NCBI GenBank assembly: GCA_963676165.1
Contig: OY781043.1
Coordinates: forward strand, 3,100,001 to 3,164,000
Source of the DNA: JAQIBY01 sp963676165
Lineage (GTDB): Bacteria > Bacteroidota > Bacteroidia > Bacteroidales > ML635J-15
Direction of reading: 5' to 3'
Length of the DNA stretch: 64,000 nucleotides
Made by a program: the position numbers and the translations under genes. Below are positions 25,809 through 34,254 of the stretch, in pieces (the first letter of the stretch is position 1; each line of letters opens with the position of its first letter). The notes under the pieces are model-generated. The model saw nothing but the letters and a program-made list of their open reading frames with translations, ran no database searches and was not told the DNA's origin.

Positions 25809-26402
25809 TTAATTTTTTTCAGTAAATACACTTAGCATTATTTTTTGCTTACTTTCTAAATCAAAAAACTTAACATCCCACTTATCTCCATCTTCCAGTC
25901 CAAGCCATTCTCTATAAGTTTCAAATGCTTCATCTTTGGGATCTTCAAGAATTTCTTTTAACTGCTCATATGCCCAAGGGCCTCCACAATCTTCAGGTGG
26001 ACATTGTCCTTTGCCAGATATTAACTGAGGGAACAGTGCTATTTTATCTAGAATTTTTTCAAGTGTTATTATATGCGTCCATTCATCTCCAAAATCATAG
26101 ATGTAAGTGTATTTCTGCTTTTCACTAAGAAAAACATCAGACAGCTTTACTGTTTCAGCATCTAAAACCTCTCCTTTTGAAAATCCCCAATCACCAAAAT
26201 CATCATCAAGTTTCATTTTAATTTGAGGATAAGAAGCAAAGCCTTTGGGTGAAAATTGAAACAAATGCTCGTTATACCACCCCATTGCAATTTGTATAAC
26301 AAGATGAAAATCAGAAAATGTAAAATCAGAAGGCACTAGGACTTTACGCCAAACCGGTGGCTTAGTAATGTTTTTCAGTTGTATTTTAAATTGAAACATC
26401 AT
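25809..26402 (-). CDS. Plasmid pRiA4b ORF-3 family protein
   Basis: A 197-aa protein with the family hallmarks: an N-terminal IKLKGI-like strand (FQFKIQLKNITKPPVWRKVL), the helix FHLVIQIAMGWYNEHLFQF, the core YIYDFGDEWTHIITLEKIL and the Cys/Gly motif GQCPPEDCGGPWAY. The family (also called IS1096 passenger-like) is widespread on chromosomes and mobile elements; no biochemical role is established. It sits alone between the TPR regulator and the old end of the CRISPR array, which may indicate earlier transfer. Confidence 0.88.
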   Translation of the reverse strand: MMFQFKIQLKNITKPPVWRKVLVPSDFTFSDFHLVIQIAMGWYNEHLFQFSPKGFASYPQIKMKLDDDFGDWGFSKGEVLDAETVKLSDVFLSEKQKYTYIYDFGDEWTHIITLEKILDKIALFPQLISGKGQCPPEDCGGPWAYEQLKEILEDPKDEAFETYREWLGLEDGDKWDVKFFDLESKQKIMLSVFTEKN

Positions 26403-26779
26403 AATATTTGGATATTTAATAATACATCAACATATCGCATTCATTTTGTTGTATTGTACAAGTTATTAAACCTACATTACAGTTTCTCTCGGTAGTGCTG
26501 AGAGAAACAACAAAAAGAACTATACATACTTGCTAAAATATTGCAAAACGAAAAACAAAAATAGTGAATAATATACAATATCCCATTGATTTCCATCAAG
26601 TACTTTTAACATTGCAGCCTGTAGCTTCATAATTACATGACCTTCTGCATGTTTAAATTTCACATCAAATAATGCTCGTTAATGCTATTTGTAAGCTAAA
26701 TAACAAAGCCAAGCACCAAACCACATATTAAAATTTATACCGTGCTGGCATTAGGCATAAATTGTTTTGTATATTCAAA
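26403..26779. other. Trailer side of the CRISPR array, one hairpin
   Basis: A gene-free, AT-rich stretch. GTTTCTCTC (26482-26490) pairs perfectly with GAGAGAAAC (26500-26508) around a 9-nt loop, but no T-run follows on either strand, so it is not a classic terminator. It lies downstream of the array in the direction of transcription and could protect or end the pre-crRNA. Nothing else recognised. Confidence 0.5.
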
Positions 26780-26911
26780 TTTTCAATTCCTCAATGGTAC
26801 GATTGAAAGCAAGATAGCCCTGTACCAGGATCAACTGGAGAGTCGTTTCAATTCCTTGATGGTACGATTGAAAGGGTTTTTCACCTCCGGCATTCTGATA
26901 ATTGCATTTTT

Positions 26912-27267
26912 GTTTCAATTCCTTGATGGTACGATTGAAAGGCCCAAACGAGTTCTTCATACACACCATTCGCGGGTTTCAATTCCTTGATGGTACGATT
27001 GAAAGAAGCAACGGATAGATTTCGTATCGTTCGTTATTCAGTTTCAATTCCTTGATGGTACGATTGAAAGGTTGATGACTTCGATATCGTGATCACATCA
27101 CGTCTGTTTCAATTCCTTGATGGTACGATTGAAAGCTTTCGCTTTGTACTTCATAATTTTATTTTTATTTAGTTTCAATTCCTTGATGGTACGATTGAAA
27201 GAATTGCCTCCCCAAATAATTTGATTTTTAGATACCCGTTTCAATTCCTTGATGGTACGATTGAAAG
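26912..27267. repeat. Duplicated spacer block, older copy
   Basis: The six repeats and five spacers from 26912 to 27267 recur identically at 29457-29812, an offset of exactly 2545 bp. The spacers begin GCCCAAACGAG, AAGCAACGGA, GTTGATGACTT, CTTTCGCTTTG and AATTGCCTCC. The flanking spacers differ. Recombination between repeats explains it; independent acquisition in the same order does not. Confidence 0.95.
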
Positions 27268-29456
27268 CCGATCGCACAACACCTCGCAATACGCCTGTAT
27301 TCGGTTTCAATTCCTTGATGGTACGATTGAAAGCTGGCTAGGCAATTTATTAGTTGATGATGATCCTCCGTTTCAATTCCTTGATGGTACGATTGAAAGC
27401 GAAATTCAGGGATTGCGCTTCCGTGTGCCTTCAATGTTTCAATTCCTTGATGGTACGATTGAAAGCTTCGATTTTCTCGCTAAGAGTTTTGAATTCCGCT
27501 GTTTCAATTCCTTGATGGTACGATTGAAAGACATTACAGGCGTCGTGGAAGGTGATTACATGCCGAGTTTCAATTCCTTGATGGTACGATTGAAAGGACG
27601 CAAAAGCAGAAGCGTTTGTAAAATAACCCTCGTTTCAATTCCTTGATGGTACGATTGAAAGGATTAATATTTCGAGGAACTTGCGCTCATCAGTTGTTTC
27701 AATTCCTTGATGGTACGATTGAAAGCAAACTCTCATATGACACATTCCAATCTACTATAATGTTTCAATTCCTTGATGGTACGATTGAAAGTTATTTGTC
27801 AGCTACCTAAAATTTATACTTACGAGTTTCAATTCCTTGATGGTACGATTGAAAGTTATTTGACAATAATAACACGTCATGTTTTGTATTGTTTCAATTC
27901 CTTGATGGTACGATTGAAAGATAACACTCCCACATATTGCAGGAGTGTTATTTTGTTTCAATTCCTTGATGGTACGATTGAAAGGTTTCGACCGAAATTG
28001 AAATATCAACATTGCTTGCAAGTTTCAATTCCTTGATGGTACGATTGAAAGGAGATGGTGCTAAGTTCGCAGGATTCCTTACCTCGTTTCAATTCCTTGA
28101 TGGTACGATTGAAAGGTTATGGCAAAAAAGATAAAAGGTTCAGATTTTTTGTTTCAATTCCTTGATGGTACGATTGAAAGATCTTAGCATCGACGAACTT
28201 GAAGAAAAATTACAAGAGTTTCAATTCCTTGATGGTACGATTGAAAGAGATTTTTTTGACGCGTCAGTTGATAAGTCGATTAAGTTTCAATTCCTTGATG
28301 GTACGATTGAAAGAGTACGCACGACTGCACGCATTCCTGTAATTCATGTGTTTCAATTCCTTGATGGTACGATTGAAAGCTGTACCGTACAACTTTCCGA
28401 GCATTGCAGCCCCGTTTCAATTCCTTGATGGTACGATTGAAAGACATTACATAAAGGTTTTAACATTATTAAACTCAAGTTTCAATTCCTTGATGGTACG
28501 ATTGAAAGTCATTTCAGACCAGCGTGAGAATGTAGCCTCTTTAGTTTCAATTCCTTGATGGTACGATTGAAAGCAATAAACAATTAACAATTAACAATCA
28601 ATTCATAGTTTCAATTCCTTGATGGTACGATTGAAAGCTTCAACTTCACCCAGCTCGATGTTTTTATCTGTGTTTCAATTCCTTGATGGTACGATTGAAA
28701 GTGTGTTGTCACCGGGAAGATCTGCGGCCTCATGAATGTTTCAATTCCTTGATGGTACGATTGAAAGTGAAAAGCCTCCTTTATACTGTCTTTTTTATCT
28801 GAGTTTCAATTCCTTGATGGTACGATTGAAAGACAGGAAGCGGAGAAATGAAGCTCTGGAGTAAGTAGTTTCAATTCCTTGATGGTACGATTGAAAGAGA
28901 TTCAGGCGAAGGAATCGGCAAATCTTATCTCGCGTTTCAATTCCTTGATGGTACGATTGAAAGCATGCCTCTCAGGTTCGACATATCGGACGGTGATCTG
29001 TTTCAATTCCTTGATGGTACGATTGAAAGCTCGAGAATCTTGCTGCGCTTGGTTACTCTGTGCCGTTTCAATTCCTTGATGGTACGATTGAAAGCGAGTT
29101 CATTTTTCGCTTCAATAAGACTTTTACCTGTTTCAATTCCTTGATGGTACGATTGAAAGCTGTTAAAGCCAACTAACACATAACATCTAATCTTAGTTTC
29201 AATTCCTTGATGGTACGATTGAAAGTAAATAGAAGTGTCCACCGGAATACATCATATTCGTTTCAATTCCTTGATGGTACGATTGAAAGAAATAGATCCA
29301 TGAATTTGTTGAACGGTTTACCGAGTTTCAATTCCTTGATGGTACGATTGAAAGCGGTTTTCTTAGAGATTTAATTTCGTTTAGATTCCAGTTTCAATTC
29401 CTTGATGGTACGATTGAAAGAATGCCATGGGCTGTGTATCGCTCGGTAAATTTGAG

Positions 29457-29812
29457 GTTTCAATTCCTTGATGGTACGATTGAAAGGCCCAAACGAGTTC
29501 TTCATACACACCATTCGCGGGTTTCAATTCCTTGATGGTACGATTGAAAGAAGCAACGGATAGATTTCGTATCGTTCGTTATTCAGTTTCAATTCCTTGA
29601 TGGTACGATTGAAAGGTTGATGACTTCGATATCGTGATCACATCACGTCTGTTTCAATTCCTTGATGGTACGATTGAAAGCTTTCGCTTTGTACTTCATA
29701 ATTTTATTTTTATTTAGTTTCAATTCCTTGATGGTACGATTGAAAGAATTGCCTCCCCAAATAATTTGATTTTTAGATACCCGTTTCAATTCCTTGATGG
29801 TACGATTGAAAG
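29457..29812. repeat. Duplicated spacer block, leader-nearer copy
   Basis: Second copy of the five-spacer block at 26912-27267, with identical order and sequence. It is followed on the leader side by the spacer beginning TGAATTTATCC and on the other side by the spacer beginning AATGCCATGG. Confidence 0.95.
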
Positions 29813-31722
29813 TGAATTTATCCCTACACTTACCAACCTGTCATTTTCGTTTCAATTCCTTGATGGTACGATTGAAAGCCAAGGATCAGTCCAAATGCTT
29901 GTTGATATACTTCTGTTTCAATTCCTTGATGGTACGATTGAAAGAAATGAAGAAAATTACAATTGGTAATGATACTGTGTTTCAATTCCTTGATGGTACG
30001 ATTGAAAGAATTCGCCATCCTCAATTTCGTTCATGTGGTTATTTCGTTTCAATTCCTTGATGGTACGATTGAAAGACAGATAGAAAATGTTTGTTAACTC
30101 GCGAAACAAGTTTCAATTCCTTGATGGTACGATTGAAAGTTCCATATAGTTCGGTGGCAAGTCCAACCTTATCACTGTTTCAATTCCTTGATGGTACGAT
30201 TGAAAGACAAATGGGTTTCCGCAATTAGTGTATAATAGTTAGTTTCAATTCCTTGATGGTACGATTGAAAGTCTTATCCCTACCTATATCTAACGCTCTC
30301 TGTAATGTTTCAATTCCTTGATGGTACGATTGAAAGATAATCAGCCTTGCCAAATACCTCTGCGCTTTCTATGTTTCAATTCCTTGATGGTACGATTGAA
30401 AGGTTGATTGTTAACTTGCTCATGTCAGATCAATATTGTTTCAATTCCTTGATGGTACGATTGAAAGAAATTACCCTTAAATGTCGTCTGCTCGAGGTAC
30501 TTCTGTTTCAATTCCTTGATGGTACGATTGAAAGTCTGCAATACCTAAATGGTCAGACTTGAATACCTTGGTTTCAATTCCTTGATGGTACGATTGAAAG
30601 TGCCTCCGATGAATGCTTTCGTTGACATGGCTAAGGAGTTTCAATTCCTTGATGGTACGATTGAAAGTTTCTATGCAAATTGGCGTTCATCCTATCCTTA
30701 CAGGGTTTCAATTCCTTGATGGTACGATTGAAAGACGACGACTGGGCTTACTGGAATGGACTTGTAAATATGTTTCAATTCCTTGATGGTACGATTGAAA
30801 GCTTGTTTTCATTTTTCCAATTTTTCGTTAATACTCTGTTTCAATTCCTTGATGGTACGATTGAAAGTAATTCAAGTGTAATCGCTGACGTGCTTACTGC
30901 CGTGTTTCAATTCCTTGATGGTACGATTGAAAGATATTTGCCCCAGAATTCAAGTGCTTCGTCTTGCCAGTTTCAATTCCTTGATGGTACGATTGAAAGG
31001 CTAACCGATGCGACTTGTGATGCTTCACCTACGAAGTTTCAATTCCTTGATGGTACGATTGAAAGGCGAAAATCTTATGTCTTCCGTGATTACTCCATCT
31101 GTTTCAATTCCTTGATGGTACGATTGAAAGCTCCGGCTGTGGGTTAATTACTCTGCTCAATTTCACGTTTCAATTCCTTGATGGTACGATTGAAAGTATG
31201 TCTCTCCTGCTGTATTAAAATCGTCTATTCCTGGTTTCAATTCCTTGATGGTACGATTGAAAGTTTTATGCACTTATAAACATCTCTTACTTTATTCAGT
31301 TTCAATTCCTTGATGGTACGATTGAAAGATTGAGAATTTGAAAATCCGAATGTGAATTCAATGTTTCAATTCCTTGATGGTACGATTGAAAGCTTGATAA
31401 TATTACAGCAGCACAGAAAGCCGCTAATGAGTTTCAATTCCTTGATGGTACGATTGAAAGCCCCTTTTTAGCTTGCTTTTTGCCGCCAAATTTCAAGTTT
31501 CAATTCCTTGATGGTACGATTGAAAGACATTGTCAAAGACAGAGACAATGAAGGAAATATGTTTCAATTCCTTGATGGTACGATTGAAAGTGGATAGTAG
31601 AGGATAAATGTGTTTGATTTTCTCTGTTTCAATTCCTTGATGGTACGATTGAAAGCCCGATTGCGATACAGAAGGCGCAGTTACTACAACTAGTTTCAAT
31701 TCCTTGATGGTACGATTGAAAG

Positions 31723-31946
31723 CCGTATTATAACGACAAAAAATATGTTAACTGTCAAACAATTAACATTGCAAAAATATAAAAAATATATGGATTTAGT
31801 TGTCGATGTGTAAAAAGCCATTTTTCCCTATACAACGACAACTTAAGCTAAACAATTCAATTTCAATACGTCAAAGAACATTACAACAAAATACTACATA
31901 AAACATTCCACACATTTTCTCAATTAAACTTCGTTCGACAAGCTTA
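31723..31946 (-). promoter_or_regulatory. CRISPR leader with two inverted repeats
   Basis: AT-rich, non-coding, between cas2 and the first repeat. ATGTTAA (31745-31751) and TTAACAT (31763-31769) form a perfect inverted repeat 23-47 bp from the first repeat. A longer one, 31798-31812 with 31829-31843, matches at 13 of 15 positions (AGTTGTCG/CGACAACT core), and its loop can pair AAAAA with TTTTT. On the minus strand TATTTTTG (31772-31779) fits the Bacteroidota -7 consensus TAnnTTTG and would start transcription about 40 nt before the array. Confidence 0.7.
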
Positions 31947-32207
31947 TTACAAAATATTATCTAACGAAGCCCTTTCCTCACCTACAATTTCTTTTTCGAG
32001 CCATTTCTCTTGCCGACTTTTAAAAAGTATAAAACTGTCTTCATCCTGCATAATGTGTTTTGCTTCACTTTTCAAACTCTCTAACTGAGCTTGTGACAAC
32101 TCTCCTTCGAACACTGAATTTTGGATCCAATTTAAATATTGACGACAAAGTTTTAACATTTTCGCCACTCGCTTTTCTCCAATATCGTACATTGCTATTA
32201 TATACAT
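31947..32207 (-). CDS. cas2: CRISPR-associated endonuclease Cas2
   Basis: An 86-aa protein of typical Cas2 length. It begins MYIIAMYDIGEKRVAKMLKL, the first beta strand with the conserved Asp after the YD motif, and continues with the ferredoxin-like fold (YLNWIQNSVFEGELSQAQL is the characteristic NSVFEG segment). Cas2 forms the dimer that bridges two Cas1 dimers in the spacer-integration complex. It is normally directly next to cas1; here a four-helix-bundle gene and repeats separate them by 530 bp. Last cas gene before the leader. Confidence 0.96.
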   Translation of the reverse strand: MYIIAMYDIGEKRVAKMLKLCRQYLNWIQNSVFEGELSQAQLESLKSEAKHIMQDEDSFILFKSRQEKWLEKEIVGEERASLDNIL

Positions 32208-32247
32208 ATTAATGTGCTGATTATTTAATTACTTAAGGTGCTAATTA

Positions 32248-32601
32248 CTACTTATTTTTCTTGGACGCACTAATAATACGACTTAACAACTTCTGAATTG
32301 AGAGCAGATTCTCAAATAAAACATCAGACTCCATTGCTGGATAAGCACTACTCCTTTTACACAAAGTCAACCAATACTCAGTTTCAGATGCTTCTTTTGC
32401 TGCTATCTTCAATTTATGAATAAAATCAGCCCTACTTTCTGCACCCTGCGCCTCATGAATGTTTGCTCCAATTGAAGTTCCGGAACGCAATAATTGCTTT
32501 GCAATCACAAACTTTTTACACTCCTCTAATTTCTCACAATATAACATTACAGACAATGCAAACTCAATACTCTTTTCTAATATTACATTTCTTTTTTTCA
32601 T
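32248..32601 (-). CDS. Four-helix-bundle protein (23S rRNA IVS-like family) inserted between cas1 and cas2
   Basis: A 117-aa all-helical protein of the family TIGR02436/S23-like. Motifs: ILEKSIEFALSVMLYCEKL, KQLLRSGTSIGANIHEAQGA, ADFIHKLKIAAKEASETEYW and a final helix LLSIQKLLSRIISA. Family members are encoded in rRNA intervening sequences or as free genes of unknown function, and are distantly related to the DGR accessory protein Avd. Here it lies inside the adaptation genes. Direct repeats containing ATCAGCACATCAA occur on the cas1 side and the complementary TGTGCTGATT on the cas2 side, so it looks like an inserted cassette. No reverse transcriptase is present. Confidence 0.88.
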   Translation of the reverse strand: MKKRNVILEKSIEFALSVMLYCEKLEECKKFVIAKQLLRSGTSIGANIHEAQGAESRADFIHKLKIAAKEASETEYWLTLCKRSSAYPAMESDVLFENLLSIQKLLSRIISASKKNK

Positions 32602-32630
32602 AAGATTTAAATTTCCAAAAACAAAACTAC

Positions 32631-32732
32631 AATCAACACATCAAATCACCAGCACATCAACACATTAACCAATCAGCAAATCATCCCATCAGCAAATTAA
32701 TCCATCAGCACATCAACCAATCAGCACATCAA
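32631..32732. repeat. Degenerate short tandem repeats flanking the four-helix-bundle gene
   Basis: About seven units of ATCAGCA(C/A)AT(C/T)AA with small variations lie between the start of the four-helix-bundle gene and the end of cas1. One inverted copy (TGTGCTGATT) occurs on the other side of the gene, near 32212-32222. Confidence 0.75.
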
Positions 32733-32737
32733 AAACA

Positions 32738-33742
32738 TCACCAATACATTTTAAAAGGTTTATACTCATCTATATTTAAGACATGCTTCACTAATTTATA
32801 GCACTCTAATTTTATTAAATGCTTATAACTAACATTACGATTTAGGCTACGGTGTTTTATTGTTTCATTTAGTCGATTTTCCCAGGCTTGTACAAATTTC
32901 TTTCTACCTTGTGGTTTCAATAAAACAGCATTCAAATTTGGTTCAAAGTCATTCGCCTGAATTTCTCTTTTATTGATCACTTTAAAAATAACTCGGTCCA
33001 CTAAAATTGGTTTAAAAATCTCTGCAATATCTAAAGAGAGAGAAAAACGGCGCTCACCCGGTTGATGAAGAAACGAGATTAAGGGATTTAGCTGCGTTTG
33101 GTGAATTGCTCTTAGACACTGGCTATAACACATCATATTTCCGAAAGAGATCAAAGCATTGACTTCATTTAATGGTGGTCGATAACTACGACCTCCCATT
33201 CCAAAATCATTAAGGATCAAATTAAATGCGTCGTAATAGTTTTTTCTGATGTTTCCTTCAATTCCCATCAACTCATCAATTTCACAACTAAGAGGAATCT
33301 TTGCAATTAAGGCTTCAATTATCGCAATAATATCAAACAAATCCTTTCCCCTATTATCATAGTACCTTAGATTTTTTAGCATGTTATATGCTGCTCCATC
33401 TAAAATGCGCTGAGCTATTAAAATCCTCTTTTTCTTACTTTTATGAAAATCTGTTTGAGCAAGAAGCACTTTCCCTGAAAGCAATGTATCTCGTGGCATA
33501 AATGTACCAGTGTAATTTTCATAATAATCAAAAAAATGGATGGGCACCTGTTGCTGTCCCAGAAAATTATACAAAGCAGAGTTCGCATCTAGATTTCCAA
33601 AGCAATACAGTTCCTGGACATTCTCAACAGGGAGAAAACGAGGTTTCCCTTCTCTCCCGTTTTCATCATACGGCGTAAACTTTAAGGTATTATCACGACG
33701 CTGTAAACGACCGGGGTTAAATAAGTAATACGTTTTCTTCAT
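32738..33742 (-). CDS. cas1: CRISPR-associated integrase Cas1 (type I-B)
   Basis: A 334-aa protein. The N-terminal beta domain begins MKKTYYLFNPGRLQRRDNTL; the alpha domain holds the metal-binding catalytic residues E162 (MGIEGNIRK), H226 (FLHQPGERRFS) and E241 (LDIAEIFKP). Cas1 integrates prespacers at the leader end of the array with Cas2, and in this subtype with Cas4, which trims them. It overlaps cas4 by 4 bp. Downstream a four-helix-bundle cassette separates it from cas2. Confidence 0.98.
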   Translation of the reverse strand: MKKTYYLFNPGRLQRRDNTLKFTPYDENGREGKPRFLPVENVQELYCFGNLDANSALYNFLGQQQVPIHFFDYYENYTGTFMPRDTLLSGKVLLAQTDFHKSKKKRILIAQRILDGAAYNMLKNLRYYDNRGKDLFDIIAIIEALIAKIPLSCEIDELMGIEGNIRKNYYDAFNLILNDFGMGGRSYRPPLNEVNALISFGNMMCYSQCLRAIHQTQLNPLISFLHQPGERRFSLSLDIAEIFKPILVDRVIFKVINKREIQANDFEPNLNAVLLKPQGRKKFVQAWENRLNETIKHRSLNRNVSYKHLIKLECYKLVKHVLNIDEYKPFKMYW

Positions 33743-34251
33743 GATGGAATCTCATTTGAGTAACAAAAATCAAAGTATGAACAATTCTTGCATTTGGGCT
33801 TATTAATAACCAATGGACATTTATTTGCATTAATCAACTTGTCTATTTCCACAGTTAATTCATTTAAATATATTCGATCAGGTTCACATAGAACTACTTC
33901 CTCTGTTTTTCGTTCTTTTGGATATTCAAGGATACCTGTCACACCCTCAACTCCAGATTGCTCAAGCAAATAAATATAATACTTGACTTGCCACTTGTGT
34001 GATTCTGCTAACTTACTAGATTTCTTAACCTCATGAATTGCCTTATTCTTATGATCAAAATAATCAATTTTAACCGGACCTATTGACACCTCCTGAAACC
34101 TATCAGAGCGCTGCTGATATGATGTTTCGTGAATTAATTTACCAATTGAAACATTTTCAGAAGTATGTTCCATATTTATCCCATTGGCAAACAACCACAG
34201 TTGCCTATGGCAATTGAAATAATAATGAATGTGAGTTCCTGTAACTTGCAT
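33739..34251 (-). CDS. cas4: CRISPR-associated exonuclease Cas4
   Basis: A 170-aa protein. Four Cys (C14, C154, C157, C163) are placed to bind a 4Fe-4S cluster. The RecB/PD-(D/E)XK nuclease core is visible as H41, D63 (VKIDYFD), E74-x-K76 (IHEVKKSSK) and Q88 (WQVKYYIYLL). Cas4 trims prespacers and sets their PAM and orientation. Encoded 3 bp after cas3 and overlapping cas1 by 4 bp, so cas3-cas4-cas1 are tightly coupled. Confidence 0.97.
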   Translation of the reverse strand: MQVTGTHIHYYFNCHRQLWLFANGINMEHTSENVSIGKLIHETSYQQRSDRFQEVSIGPVKIDYFDHKNKAIHEVKKSSKLAESHKWQVKYYIYLLEQSGVEGVTGILEYPKERKTEEVVLCEPDRIYLNELTVEIDKLINANKCPLVINKPKCKNCSYFDFCYSNEIPS

Positions 34252-34254
34252 TGT

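Larger units (their letters stand above)
26780..31722 (-). CRISPR. CRISPR array, 76 repeats and 75 spacers, type I-B
   Basis: A 30-bp repeat recurs from 26780 to 31722 with 34-37 bp spacers. In the transcribed (minus) orientation it begins CTTTCAATCGTACC and ends GGAATTGAAAC, so the crRNA 5' tag would be ATTGAAAC, as in type I-B. I counted 76 repeat starts. All are identical except the leftmost (26780-26809), which has T for the outermost G and TCAA for TTGA, marking it as the old end. The leader lies on the right beside cas2, so new spacers enter near 31692. Five consecutive spacers are present twice (26942-27237 and 29487-29782), leaving 70 distinct spacers by eye. Confidence 0.98.

Noticed and set aside
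26403..26779. The left flank as the CRISPR leader
   Set aside because: The adjacent repeat is degenerate, no cas gene is near, and the cas2-side flank has leader features; the left side is the old end.
26742..31699. Many 60-155 aa ORFs on both strands within the CRISPR array
   Set aside because: They are translations of the repeat (peptides such as FQFLDGTIES or FNRTIKELK) joined by spacer sequence; no independent gene is present.
32248..32601. The four-helix-bundle protein as a DGR Avd protein serving the variable gene at 183-3011
   Set aside because: No reverse transcriptase or template repeat is near it, and general S23-like proteins of this length are common in Bacteroidota.
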